Positions 5,640 through 13,440 are shown, counted from the first letter of the stretch. The stretch: DNA of 18,722 bases from an uncultured Oscillospiraceae bacterium (GCA_934464775.1 CAKSKG010000034.1:1-18722); one strand, 5' to 3'. Program-made: numbers and translations. The notes: generated from the letters alone by a model not told the origin.

Positions 5640-7122
5640 GTGATATTATCTTATCGGCTGCATTTTCGCAGAAAGCTCTGTCATGCTCCGCAAAGATAAG
5701 CGTGGGACGGTATTCGTCAATAAGCCGCTCCAGCTGCATTCGAGATATTACGTCGATAAAATTCATGGGTTCGTCCCAGATGTGGATATGTGCCGACGAA
5801 CACAGACTTGCCGCCAGCAGAACCTTTTTCTTCTGTCCCGAACTGAAGCCGCCCATGTCCTTGTCAAACATCTCACGGGAAAAATCCAGCTTACGCAGTA
5901 TCGCAAACATAAGGCTTGTGTCCGCACCGTTTTTCTCCGCATAGTCATAAAGACTGCCCGAAAGCCACGAAGCGTCCTGCGGAACATAGGAGATTTTCAG
6001 TCCGCTGCCCATGTAAATGCTGCCGCTGTACGGTATATCACCGCCGCAGATGAGCTTCATCACAGTGGATTTTCCGCTGCCGTTCCTGCCGCTCAGAAGC
6101 ACACGCTCTCCACTGCTTACGGAAAAGCTGAGTCCCGTGAAAATGTCACGTCCGCCAAAGCTCACCGATACATCGGAAAAGCTTATCAAAGTATCGGAAT
6201 GATACTCCGACTGCCGTATTTTCAGCGCATCGGATCTTTCAATATTTTTCAGCAGCGAGGATTTTTCGGCAATTGCTTCGCTGCATCTTGTCTCGATAGC
6301 CTTTGCACGCTTCATTGCTTTTTTCGCCTTTGCGCCCTCATTTGCACGGCGTGTAAGGCTCTTTTCGGTTTTAACGGGATCAATGCCTATCTTTCGCTTT
6401 TCAGCGCTGTCCGACCAGCGTGCCTTTTCGGCGGCAGTTTTCTCAAGCCGCTTTATCTCACGCTTCAGCTTTTCGTTTTCGGCAAGCTCAAAGCTGTCAC
6501 GGCGCTCCTTGTTTTCCAGCCATGTTGAAAAGTTGCCCTTTGTGACCTCAATATCCGAACGGTTTATTGCAAGGATATGGTCAACGCAGCCGTCCAGAAA
6601 CATACGGTCATGGGACACAAGAATAAATCCCTTTTTGCCGTTAAGATAACGGGACAAAACCTCTCTCCCGTGCATATCGAGATGATTCGTCGGCTCGTCG
6701 ATAAGCAGAAAGCTGTTCTCACGGAGAAACATCGCCGCAAGCTGAACCTTTGTCCGCTCCCCGTAGGAAAGAGTGGAATAGGGACGGTACAGCACCTCTT
6801 CGTCCGTTTCAAGATGATTAAGCTCACGGACCAGCTCCCAGTAAGCACAGCACGGACATATCTCTTCAATAATATCCAAGGTCTCCGCCGATTCATCGGA
6901 AACGGCATAGGGAAAATATTCAAAGTCCGTATCGGCGGAAATAGTTCCGCTGTATTCATATTTTCCCAGCAGGAGATTCAGAAAGGTGGTCTTTCCCCTG
7001 CCGTTTCTTCCGGTAAATCCAAGCTTCCAGGCGGTGTCGATGCGGAAGCTCACGTTCTCAAAAATGTTGTCGCTGCTGCCCTCATATGAGAAGGTCAGAG
7101 CCGAAATATCAATAACTGACAT
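5626..7122 (-). CDS. Lsa/Vga-type ABC-F ATPase, probable ribosome-protection protein
   Basis: A 498-residue soluble protein with two ABC domains and no membrane segments. NBD1: Walker A GRNGRGKTT (38-46), signature LSYGE (118-122), Walker B LLIDEP with E143, and H-loop HD (171-172). NBD2: GRNGSGKST (345-353), signature FSSGQ (426-430), WDEP with E451, and EHD (479-481). The charged linker between them (about 200-310), the phrase AWKLGFTGRNGRGKTT and DEPMNFID in NBD2 closely resemble the Lsa branch. That branch binds stalled ribosomes at the E site and displaces lincosamide, streptogramin A and pleuromutilin drugs. The NBD2 PMNFID sequence replaces the usual PTNHLD, as in Lsa proteins. Start ATG 7122 has AAAGGGG 10 nt upstream. 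A terminator hairpin and tiny ORF in the leader suggest drug-induced expression. Whether it gives resistance or has a housekeeping role is not decidable here. Confidence 0.88.
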   Translation of the reverse strand: MSVIDISALTFSYEGSSDNIFENVSFRIDTAWKLGFTGRNGRGKTTFLNLLLGKYEYSGTISADTDFEYFPYAVSDESAETLDIIEEICPCCAYWELVRELNHLETDEEVLYRPYSTLSYGERTKVQLAAMFLRENSFLLIDEPTNHLDMHGREVLSRYLNGKKGFILVSHDRMFLDGCVDHILAINRSDIEVTKGNFSTWLENKERRDSFELAENEKLKREIKRLEKTAAEKARWSDSAEKRKIGIDPVKTEKSLTRRANEGAKAKKAMKRAKAIETRCSEAIAEKSSLLKNIERSDALKIRQSEYHSDTLISFSDVSVSFGGRDIFTGLSFSVSSGERVLLSGRNGSGKSTVMKLICGGDIPYSGSIYMGSGLKISYVPQDASWLSGSLYDYAEKNGADTSLMFAILRKLDFSREMFDKDMGGFSSGQKKKVLLAASLCSSAHIHIWDEPMNFIDVISRMQLERLIDEYRPTLIFAEHDRAFCENAADKIISLDKC

Positions 7123-7145
7123 ATATCAGCGCCCCTTTCGGTAAT

Positions 7146-7180
7146 AAAAAATGCCGCAGGAAAGGGTATTTCCTGCGGCA
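7146..7180 (-). promoter_or_regulatory. Leader terminator (attenuator) in front of the ABC-F gene
   Basis: On the minus strand TGCCGCAGGAAA (7180-7169), a 5-nt loop, its perfect complement (7163-7152) and six Ts (7151-7146) make a textbook intrinsic terminator. It ends 23 nt before the ABC-F start codon and after the only strong promoter, so it must be bypassed for expression. Its arms can also pair with upstream leader segments: TTTCCTGC (7361-7354) inside the tiny ORF and GCAGGAAAG (7280-7272). That offers alternative, anti-terminating folds. Confidence 0.8.
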
Positions 7181-7316
7181 GATACACCGAAAACAGCACC
7201 GTATATCATATCATGCGTCACGGCAGAATGATACGGTGAGTCATCAATATAAAGGTCGGGAATATGCACATCTTTCCTGCACGGCGCACCGAAACAAACG
7301 CAAAGCATAAAATGCC

Positions 7317-7347
7317 TGCGCCTTATAACGATATATGCGCCTTATAA
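7317..7347 (-). repeat. 12-bp direct repeat in the ABC-F leader
   Basis: TTATAAGGCGCA (minus strand) occurs at 7347-7336 and again at 7328-7317, 19 nt apart, between the tiny leader ORF and the anti-terminator segment. The second copy provides an AGG ahead of the ATG at 7308. It may be a duplicated ribosome-binding or structural element. Confidence 0.5.
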
Positions 7348-7350
7348 AAT

Positions 7351-7371
7351 TCAGCAGGAAATTATACGCAT
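7351..7371 (-). CDS. Putative leader peptide MRIISC of the ABC-F attenuator
   Basis: A seven-codon frame (ATG at 7371, TGA at 7353-7351) encodes MRIISC about 30 nt into the predicted transcript. CGGAG stands 8 nt upstream of the ATG, a better ribosome site than the adjacent GGGAAG. Codons 4-6 (ATT TCC TGC) contain the segment complementary to the terminator's first arm and to 7280-7273, so a ribosome stalled here would change the leader fold. This is the arrangement of drug-sensing leaders of antibiotic-resistance ABC-F genes. It is too short for any homology argument, and a second frame (7308-7126) overlaps the hairpin as an alternative. Confidence 0.5.
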   Translation of the reverse strand: MRIISC

Positions 7372-7407
7372 CTTCCCAACTCCGATCTTTTTTAAAATTA
7401 CAACGAC

Positions 7408-7436
7408 AGTATAACACTTTGATTTTCATTTGTCAA
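7408..7436 (-). promoter_or_regulatory. Sigma-A promoter of the ABC-F gene
   Basis: TTGACA (7436-7431), a 17-nt spacer and TATACT (7413-7408) read leftward. Transcription would begin near 7401 and give a leader of about 279 nt, far longer than needed for translation, consistent with attenuation control. Confidence 0.85.
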
Positions 7437-7447
7437 GTGTTTTTTAT

Positions 7448-7483
7448 AAAAAAAGCAGCTCCGACCGTATAAGCCGAAGCTGC
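7448..7483 (-). terminator. Intrinsic terminator after the ABC exporter gene
   Basis: A 12-bp stem with a few G-U pairs (7483-7472 with 7466-7455, minus strand GCAGCTTCGGCT and GGTCGGAGCTGC) is followed by seven Ts (7454-7448). It ends the 7492-10131 transcript and lies directly before the ABC-F promoter. Confidence 0.88.
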
Positions 7484-7491
7484 CGTGATAA

Positions 7492-10131
7492 TTATTCGGA
7501 GCGAAGCGCCTCAACAGGGTCTTTCTTTGCAGCTACGCCCGAGGGCATAAGTCCCGCAATAAGCGTCAGCAGCATGCTGATAATTATCAGCACAACTGCG
7601 CCGACCCAAGGAAGCTTTGATACGTTTGATATATCCGTCAGATTCTTGATGATTATATTTATCGGTATGTTCAGAAGCAGAGTAACGCCGATTCCGATTA
7701 TTCCCGAAGCAAAGCCCACAAGCAGAGTTTCCGCATTGAACACACGGGAAATATCCTTCTTGCTGGCTCCGATACTGCGGAGAATACCGATCTCCTTTGT
7801 TCTTTCAAGCACGGAGATATATGTGATAATACCGATCATAATTGATGAAACGATAAGTGAAATGCTTACAAATGCAATAAGCACATAGGATATCGCATTG
7901 ATAATCGTTGTTATGGAGGACATCATAAGTCCCACGTAATCGGTATAATTGATAACGTCCTCTTCCCTGCCCTCGTTTTCGGCACGGGTATTGTAATCGG
8001 AGATTATCTGCGCAATATTGTCCTTTGCCTCAAAGCTGGAAGCGTAAATATTTATTGAAGCGGGAGTATCGAGAGCCGTCACGCAAAGCTTTGAGATATT
8101 TCCGTCATAGGTAGCGTCCGTGGTTTTGGGGGTCATCATGGATGAGAACATTTCAAGTGCCTGATCCTCGCCCATAAGTCCGATATACTGCTGCATCTGT
8201 GCCTGTTCCTCTTCGGAAAGGGTCGATGCATATGCATAAACATCGTCCATTGTTATCTCGGGAGCCTCGTCCTCGCCTGTGGAAAATTCAATTCCCGTGA
8301 AAACATCAACATCGGGATTTTCTTCCTGCGCTTTGACTATCTCGCTGTCATTCACCGCGTTGATAACGTGCTCGGTAAGCGCCGATGTATAGCCGATAGC
8401 ACTGTTTATCGCAGTTGCAACAGCGTCGCCGTTTGGACGGATTATTCCGACTACCTTGATCTCCTCCGCATTGGCTACGGCGTTTTTCATGTAGTCCTCA
8501 TCGTCTGTCATATCGTCCCAGCCGCCGTCCTCATTCTTCTGATAATAGTCGGTTGGGAGCATAAGGCTGAACGAAAGATCAAGCAGATCATCATAGGTGT
8601 ATGAAGTCTCCTCAACATCATAAGTCTCGCCCTTCATAGCCGATGCCATGATATCTCCCAGCTCGTCCTGGTCAAGAATGCCGAGACTGTAAAGAGCATA
8701 GTCGGTGATCTCGTTATTCTTTGTTACAACAAGAACAACTTCATTATAATTTTCGGGCCAGTGTCCCGCAAGAACATCATACTGTGAATGAAGAAGCTCG
8801 TCATTGTCGATCATCTCGCTCCACATATCCATGCCCGACATACTTGACATTGCCGCCATTGATGAGCTGTCCAGCATTGCGGCAGCATCGCTTGTGCCGT
8901 ACATTGATGCAAACATAACGCTGGGATTTACCTGAACAACGCCGTCCGAAGTATCTCTCTTGTAAATATTCAGCGGTATGTTATATGTGTACTGAACGGA
9001 GCTTACATACTGATCCAGCTCGGAGGAATCGCTTTTCAGAAAATCCATGAAATCGGTAAGATTATTCACCTGCACCTCATCTATCATGGTATTCATAAGC
9101 TCATTCATGATATTGTTTGAATAGACCTTATCCATGGGGTGATCGGGTTCCTCGTCCTTTTTGCCCGTCATATTTTCGATAAGCGTAGACATATCAACGG
9201 TCTGCGCCTGTATCGAAAGCGGATATGAGGACAAAGTATCCTCCTGCACCTTATTTATATATTCCTGAATGCCGTTTGATATTGAAAGAATAAGTGCGAT
9301 GCCGATAATGCCGATACTTCCCGCAAAAGCGGTAAGAAAGGTCCTGCCCTTTTTGGTCATAAGGTTGTTCATGCTGAGGGAAAGAGCCGTTCCGAAGGAC
9401 ATTGTTGTTTTCTTGGTTTTCTCGGCGGCATTGTCCGCAGGCTTTGTCTCGCCGTCGAAAGGATCCGTATCTCCGATCATTTTTCCGTCAAGGAAGCGGA
9501 CTATTCTTGTGGAATATTTCTCCGCCAGCTCGGGATTGTGAGTTACCATTATGATGAGCCTGTCCTTGGCTATCTCTTTCAGCAGCTCCATTATCTGAAC
9601 GCTTGTCTCTGTATCGAGAGCGCCTGTGGGTTCGTCCGCAAGCAGTATCTCGGGATCATTTACAAGAGCTCGTGCGATAGCAACACGCTGCATCTGACCG
9701 CCCGACATCTGTCCCGGCTTTTTATTCAGCTGATCTCCCAGACCGACTTTTTCAAGAGCCTCCGCAGCACGCTTTCTCCTCTCCGCCTTTGAAACGCCCG
9801 AAAGCGTCAGCGCCAGCTCAACATTGGAAAGCACCGTCTGATGCGGTATAAGGTTATAGCTCTGGAAAACAAATCCCACGGAATGATTGCGGTAGGAGTC
9901 CCAGTCACGGTCGGAATAATCCTTGGTGGAACGTCCGTTGATAATAAGATCTCCGCTGGTATAATGGTCAAGTCCGCCGATGATATTCAGCGTGGTGGTC
10001 TTGCCGCAGCCCGAAGGTCCGAGTATTGAAACAAATTCGCTGTTGCGGAATTTTATACTCACACCCTGAAGCGCATGGACCGTGGTATCGCCTGTGGTAT
10101 AATCTTTGACTATATCTTTCAGTTCAAGCAT
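7492..10131 (-). CDS. MacB-type ABC exporter, fused ATPase and FtsX-like permease
   Basis: An 879-residue protein. Residues 1-225 are the ATPase: Walker A GPSGCGKTT (38-46), Q-loop Q90, signature MSGGQ (142-146), Walker B ILLADE (162-167), H-loop H198. A single membrane helix (about 265-286, TAFAGSIGIIGIALILSIS) leads to an extracellular domain of about 450 residues rich in Asp, Glu, Ser and Met. Three more helices follow (about 750-870), containing the FtsX signature LERTKEIGILRSIGASKKDI and ending with PVEALRSE. This is the type VII (mechanotransmission) architecture used by MacB and LolCDE relatives for peptides, drugs or lipoproteins. The ATPase-first fusion is common in Firmicutes. Start ATG 10131 has AAAGGAA 8 nt upstream. 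Its promoter carries a CIRCE element, so heat/protein-folding stress control by HrcA is likely. The substrate is unknown. Confidence 0.92.
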   Translation of the reverse strand: MLELKDIVKDYTTGDTTVHALQGVSIKFRNSEFVSILGPSGCGKTTTLNIIGGLDHYTSGDLIINGRSTKDYSDRDWDSYRNHSVGFVFQSYNLIPHQTVLSNVELALTLSGVSKAERRKRAAEALEKVGLGDQLNKKPGQMSGGQMQRVAIARALVNDPEILLADEPTGALDTETSVQIMELLKEIAKDRLIIMVTHNPELAEKYSTRIVRFLDGKMIGDTDPFDGETKPADNAAEKTKKTTMSFGTALSLSMNNLMTKKGRTFLTAFAGSIGIIGIALILSISNGIQEYINKVQEDTLSSYPLSIQAQTVDMSTLIENMTGKKDEEPDHPMDKVYSNNIMNELMNTMIDEVQVNNLTDFMDFLKSDSSELDQYVSSVQYTYNIPLNIYKRDTSDGVVQVNPSVMFASMYGTSDAAAMLDSSSMAAMSSMSGMDMWSEMIDNDELLHSQYDVLAGHWPENYNEVVLVVTKNNEITDYALYSLGILDQDELGDIMASAMKGETYDVEETSYTYDDLLDLSFSLMLPTDYYQKNEDGGWDDMTDDEDYMKNAVANAEEIKVVGIIRPNGDAVATAINSAIGYTSALTEHVINAVNDSEIVKAQEENPDVDVFTGIEFSTGEDEAPEITMDDVYAYASTLSEEEQAQMQQYIGLMGEDQALEMFSSMMTPKTTDATYDGNISKLCVTALDTPASINIYASSFEAKDNIAQIISDYNTRAENEGREEDVINYTDYVGLMMSSITTIINAISYVLIAFVSISLIVSSIMIGIITYISVLERTKEIGILRSIGASKKDISRVFNAETLLVGFASGIIGIGVTLLLNIPINIIIKNLTDISNVSKLPWVGAVVLIIISMLLTLIAGLMPSGVAAKKDPVEALRSE

Positions 10132-10162
10132 TTATCAGGTTCCTTTCTGTATGACTTATAGC

Positions 10163-10189
10163 GTAGCACTCACAACACATGAGTGCTAA
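10163..10189 (-). promoter_or_regulatory. CIRCE element (HrcA operator)
   Basis: On the minus strand TTAGCACTC (10189-10181), nine bases, then GAGTGCTAC (10171-10163). The CIRCE consensus is TTAGCACTC-N9-GAGTGCTAA, so only the last base differs. It begins 10 nt after the -10 box, covering about +4 to +30, the usual CIRCE position. CIRCE normally controls hrcA-grpE-dnaK and groESL, and neither is present here. Confidence 0.88.
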
Positions 10190-10199
10190 TCATACAACA

Positions 10200-10228
10200 A
10201 TTATACTCTCATTTCCTTAAAAGGTCAA
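10200..10228 (-). promoter_or_regulatory. Sigma-A promoter of the ABC exporter
   Basis: TTGACC (10228-10223), a 17-nt spacer and TATAAT (10205-10200) read leftward. The predicted start is near 10193, inside or just before the CIRCE element. Confidence 0.85.
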
Positions 10229-10329
10229 CATTGTACAAAAATTATCAGCTAATTTTCACATTACAGCCATACAGAAATGATTTATCCGTTCTATTTCTTA
10301 TGTTCATTCATACAAACGACATTTTATAT

Positions 10330-10938
10330 TCAGAGCTCCTCAAAGCTGCTGCGAATATCATCAATTCTGCCTTTAAGCAGAACATTATCCGCATTTATAT
10401 CGTACTTTCTGTAATCCCATTCGATAGGATCGGAGAATTCGTCCGAATCATAAAATATTCCCGAGTGACCGTCCTTATCGGTTTTCTCTATCGCTTCAAG
10501 AAGCTCCGATGCAGACATATCGTCAACAATGCCATATCCCGCACCGTCAAGGATCTTTGGATAAGCACGTCCGTGTCCCCTCGGCATATCACCGATCTCC
10601 AAAAGCTCGATAACAAATATCTGATCGCAGCCAAAATCATATATCATTTCAACGGTATCGCCGATCTCCAGACCCAGCGTTCCGATCTTATGCTGTCCCA
10701 GCAGACTGTATTTTTCATCTTCACTTTCGGGCATATCATAAAGATCATCTTCCGAAAGAAAATATTCGGTGTTCTTATATTTCATCGCAAAAAGATGATA
10801 CGCCATAGTATCAAAGGTCGCTATAACCGTATATCCAAGCTCGGCAAGAGTGTGATTCGATGAAACTGCGGCTGTACGCCATATTTTGTTGTCACAGCCT
10901 GCATATGTTATTTTAAAAGTATAGATCTTTGCTGCCAT
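10330..10938 (-). CDS. Plasmid pRiA4b ORF-3-like family protein
   Basis: A 202-residue, acidic, soluble protein. The N-terminus (IYTFKITYAGCDNKIWRTAAV, then TLAELGYTVIATFDTMAYHLFAM) follows the family pattern of a strand, I-W-R, and a helix ending in H-L-F. The middle has the YDFGCDQIFVIELLEI segment (normally YDFGD-W-H-I-LE) and the conserved P-GHGRAYPKILDGAG. The C-terminus is Asp-rich. In this copy the usual D-W-H residues of YDFGD.W.H are altered (YDFGCDQIFVIEL). The family (PF07929, TnpR/IS1096 passenger related) has no established reaction. Start ATG 10938 has GAGG 8 nt upstream. It is a single gene; no clear terminator separates it from the exporter promoter downstream. Confidence 0.85.
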   Translation of the reverse strand: MAAKIYTFKITYAGCDNKIWRTAAVSSNHTLAELGYTVIATFDTMAYHLFAMKYKNTEYFLSEDDLYDMPESEDEKYSLLGQHKIGTLGLEIGDTVEMIYDFGCDQIFVIELLEIGDMPRGHGRAYPKILDGAGYGIVDDMSASELLEAIEKTDKDGHSGIFYDSDEFSDPIEWDYRKYDINADNVLLKGRIDDIRSSFEEL

Positions 10939-11294
10939 ATATTTTTCCTCTTTTCGGTTATTTGTTCCAAAATATCAAAGCCGTTTATCCCATTATAACC
11001 CAAATAAAATATTCCGTCAAGAAACAATATCGGCATGAGAATATAATTTCAGAGGATCTGCGCACAGCTGCCCATGCATTAAGATCATAAAAATTTTCCT
11101 CTTGACCTTTATAAATATATAGTATATAATTTAATGGTGAAGAATATCCGCCTGCATTTTTCGGCAGTTCATTTTGTGAACAAAAATAATTTCTTATATT
11201 AATTTTTGTAAAAGTGAAAAATTCTGCCTTTCTGAATTGTTTATATAGCAGAGAGGGAGAAAAACCGATAATGCATTATACAGAGAGGTAAGCT
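10939..11294. other. 356-nt intergenic region between divergent genes
   Basis: It holds the ribosome site of the 10330-10938 gene, the plus-strand promoter at 11102-11130 and a leader of about 160 nt to the sigma gene. The leader is AT-rich and contains two small dyads: TTTTGT-GA-ACAAAA (near 11174-11187) and AATTTTT...AAAAATT (near 11200-11222). I see no gene in it. Confidence 0.6.
11102..11130 (+). promoter_or_regulatory. Sigma-A promoter of the ECF sigma operon
   Basis: TTGACC (11102-11107), a 17-nt spacer and TATAAT (11125-11130) on the plus strand. The expected start is near 11137, so the leader to ATG 11295 is about 158 nt. ECF operons often also carry a promoter for their own sigma, but I could not recognise one. 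Confidence 0.75.
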
Positions 11295-11804
11295 ATGTAT
11301 TCCCGTTCAGGTACCATTGACGACGGATACATCCGCTACATACTCGAAACTTATTCAGCAACGATCATACGGCTTTGTTATACATACGTCAAAAACCAGT
11401 CCGATGCCGAGGATATGGCACAGGAAGTCATGGTTGAGCTTATGCGCAGAGGCGAGCCTTTTGATGATCCCGATTACGAAAGGGCTTGGCTGCTGCGAAC
11501 TGCCGTCAATAAATGCAAAAATCTGTTAAAATCGGGCTGGGTCAAGCGTACGGTTCCGTTAGAGGATGAATATACCGAATATGATAAAAACCTTGAGCAT
11601 AAGGAAGATTACAATATCGTTACCCAAGCGGTGCTGGGACTCCCCGAAAAGTACCGCACGGTAATACATCTTCATTATATCAACGGTCTGTCTATAAAAG
11701 AAATATCCGAGATAGTCGGAAAAAACACCGCCACGGTGGGCACTCAGCTTGCCCGAGGGCGGGATATGCTGAAAAAAATGCTGAAAGGAGAGATTGATTT
11801 ATGA
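11295..11804 (+). CDS. ECF-type RNA polymerase sigma factor
   Basis: This 169-residue protein has sigma region 2 (about 12-75: YIRYILETYSATIIRLCYTY, then SDAEDMAQEVMVELMRR, DPDYERAWLLRTAVNKC). It also has region 4.2 (about 110-160: LGLPEKYRTVIHLHYINGLS, IKEISEIVGKNTATVGTQLARGR). It lacks region 3, as ECF sigmas do. It directs polymerase to promoters of an envelope or stress regulon and is held inactive by a partner anti-sigma factor. Start ATG 11295 has GAGAGG 6 nt upstream. Its stop codon overlaps the next gene's ATG (ATGA, 11801-11804), implying translational coupling with the anti-sigma protein. Confidence 0.95.
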   Translation: MYSRSGTIDDGYIRYILETYSATIIRLCYTYVKNQSDAEDMAQEVMVELMRRGEPFDDPDYERAWLLRTAVNKCKNLLKSGWVKRTVPLEDEYTEYDKNLEHKEDYNIVTQAVLGLPEKYRTVIHLHYINGLSIKEISEIVGKNTATVGTQLARGRDMLKKMLKGEIDL

Positions 11805-13159
11805 AATACAGCATACATGACTATACAAAATCAATGAGCCGCATTATGCCGTCGGAATCATTCATCTCCGATACCGAAGCGTTAATGAAAAAGGTCCGTG
11901 ACGAGCAGCTTGCACAAAAGCAGGAAGCTCCCGCAGTTACTCAGACGCAGATGGCTCACATCACCATGACATCAAATGCATCAAACGGCAGAAAGAAAGG
12001 TCTGCGGTATGCAGCCGCCGTACTCAGCACAGCTGCGGCTGCGGTTATATGCATTACAGCCGTCAACCTTGCATCACGCTCCGATGACGAAGACGATATG
12101 GCACTCGATACGGCTCCCGCAGCTACGGAAGCCAAGATCACCGAAGAAAGCCGCCCCGCCGAAACAGTTCCCATGCCGGAGACAGAAGCTGCCGAAACGG
12201 AACAGCCTTCCGAAGATAAGATCACTGACGAAAATGACAGCGAAAGCGATTTTGCATACAATACTGTCCCCGTTGAGCCTGATGATATCGGCGAAAAAAC
12301 AACGGCATTCACTTCACAGGAACCCGAACTGACAGCCGCCGAGACCGAAAGAACACTTTCCCAAACGGAAACAGAAGAAAGCACTGCCGCTCAGCAGAGC
12401 AAGAGCATTAATGAAAAATCGGAAGCAGCGGAAACTCAGCCTTCCTATGATGATGAGGTGTCAGCTGCAAATTATACCGATGAACAGCCTCTTATGGCTA
12501 TTCAGGACACAAATGAGAATTATTGTGATGACAGCGTTTCCGCAGACGATTCCGCCGGAACTATGATGGCATTCGGAGATACGCCAATGTATGTCCCCGA
12601 TTTTTACGGCGTGGAAGAATATGAAACAGCAGATGAAGATATCGAAGAGGAATCTGCCGACGGCGGATATGATACAGCGTCACCTGAGGTATACACAATT
12701 GCTTCCTATGAGCATTCCTTTGCCGCTGCCGATGAAGTGTATGTCCCCGATTCCATAAGCGGACTTGAAAGCGGCAGCTATCAGCTTACAATTTCCGCAG
12801 GCTTTGATGATTACGATGAAGCCACAGGCACTGTTTCAAGCGGTGCGGAGGCTGATATTTCCGCAGACAACGGCGAAGAATTGGCACAGATAATGTATGC
12901 CGTCGAAACAGCCGTCAACGGAAAAAATGCCGTATATTCGGACAGCGAAGCATCTCTTCCCGACTACCGTTACAGAATATCGGTATATTCCGCGGCAGAC
13001 GGCGAAAACGGAGCGCTGCTCTTTGAGATACTTTACAACGACAGCACACTTGTGATAAACCGCTTTGACAACGGCACGGTATCCTCGGAAAAATATTTGC
13101 TCTCGCAGACAGATTACAAGCAGACCGACAGCATAATCTCGGCTAAATTCAAGAAATAA
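11801..13159 (+). CDS. Membrane-anchored putative anti-sigma factor
   Basis: This 452-residue protein is encoded with a 4-nt overlap after the ECF gene, the standard place for its anti-sigma factor. Residues 1-65 are a cytoplasmic domain without the HxxxCxxC zinc motif of ZAS anti-sigmas. One membrane helix follows (about 69-90, YAAAVLSTAAAAVICITAV). About 170 residues outside (95-265) are low-complexity, rich in Glu, Thr, Ala, Ser and Asp and probably unstructured. A folded C-terminal domain (about 300-452) contains YQLTISAGFDDYD and ends in IISAKFKK. The phrase YVPD occurs twice (about 266 and 312). The anti-sigma role rests on position and topology; no named domain is recognised. The outside domain is presumably the sensor. 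Confidence 0.75.
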   Translation: MKYSIHDYTKSMSRIMPSESFISDTEALMKKVRDEQLAQKQEAPAVTQTQMAHITMTSNASNGRKKGLRYAAAVLSTAAAAVICITAVNLASRSDDEDDMALDTAPAATEAKITEESRPAETVPMPETEAAETEQPSEDKITDENDSESDFAYNTVPVEPDDIGEKTTAFTSQEPELTAAETERTLSQTETEESTAAQQSKSINEKSEAAETQPSYDDEVSAANYTDEQPLMAIQDTNENYCDDSVSADDSAGTMMAFGDTPMYVPDFYGVEEYETADEDIEEESADGGYDTASPEVYTIASYEHSFAAADEVYVPDSISGLESGSYQLTISAGFDDYDEATGTVSSGAEADISADNGEELAQIMYAVETAVNGKNAVYSDSEASLPDYRYRISVYSAADGENGALLFEILYNDSTLVINRFDNGTVSSEKYLLSQTDYKQTDSIISAKFKK

Positions 13160-13176
13160 AATTGTGAGTTCCTATA

Positions 13177-13440
13177 TCACTTGCGTTTTTTCTCTTGCCG
13201 TACTCTCTCGGCAACCAAGGCATTCAATTTTTTAAGTATGCATTTTCTGCACGAAAATACTGTACTTCTGCTATTAGGTCTTTCTCCACTTTGTTCTCCA
13301 ACTTTGGAGGTCTGCCGGTGGATTTGCGTCCTCTGCATTCTATGCAGAGGACTTTTTTATCTTCTTCAAAATAGATACGTTCCCAATTTGCAGTTCTATT
13401 TGCCGGTAATTCAAATCTTCGATCTGTTTTTCTATGACCG
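13177..13440 (-). pseudogene. Relic of an IS3-family transposase orfA (C-terminal part)
   Basis: Reading leftward, frames give NWERIYFEEDKK, then RGRKSTGRPPKLENKVEKDL, IAEVQYFRAENAYLK. After a one-base shift at the A run 13233-13228 they give KLNALVAERVRQEKKRK and a stop (13179-13177). The leucine-zipper-like ENAYLKKLNALV end is typical of IS3-group OrfA. There is no orfB, no N-terminal start and no terminal repeat that I can see: the relic stops 18 nt from the anti-sigma gene on one side and runs into another broken ORF on the other. The A-run shift could be decay or the normal slippery site. Confidence 0.7.
13328..13358 (+). terminator. Terminator-like hairpin inside the IS relic
   Basis: A perfect 10-bp stem GTCCTCTGCA (13328-13337) with 13343-13352, a 5-nt loop and TTTTTT (13353-13358) in the plus sense. 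It is the only terminator-like structure downstream of the ECF/anti-sigma operon (170 nt after the stop) and may have been taken over for that use. Confidence 0.6.

Noticed and set aside
5683..7089. Long plus-strand frames across the ABC-F gene
   Set aside because: They are antisense to clear Walker and signature motifs and have Cys/His/Arg-rich, non-protein-like composition.
7126..7308. 60-codon minus frame in the ABC-F leader
   Set aside because: It runs straight through the terminator hairpin and ends 3 nt before the ABC-F ATG. Its ribosome site is weak and it is not protein-like. I kept it only as an alternative leader ORF in the attenuator discussion.
11956..12384. 142-codon Ser/Val-rich minus-strand frame
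   Set aside because: It mirrors the low-complexity Glu/Thr/Ala codons of the anti-sigma gene. There is no start signal.
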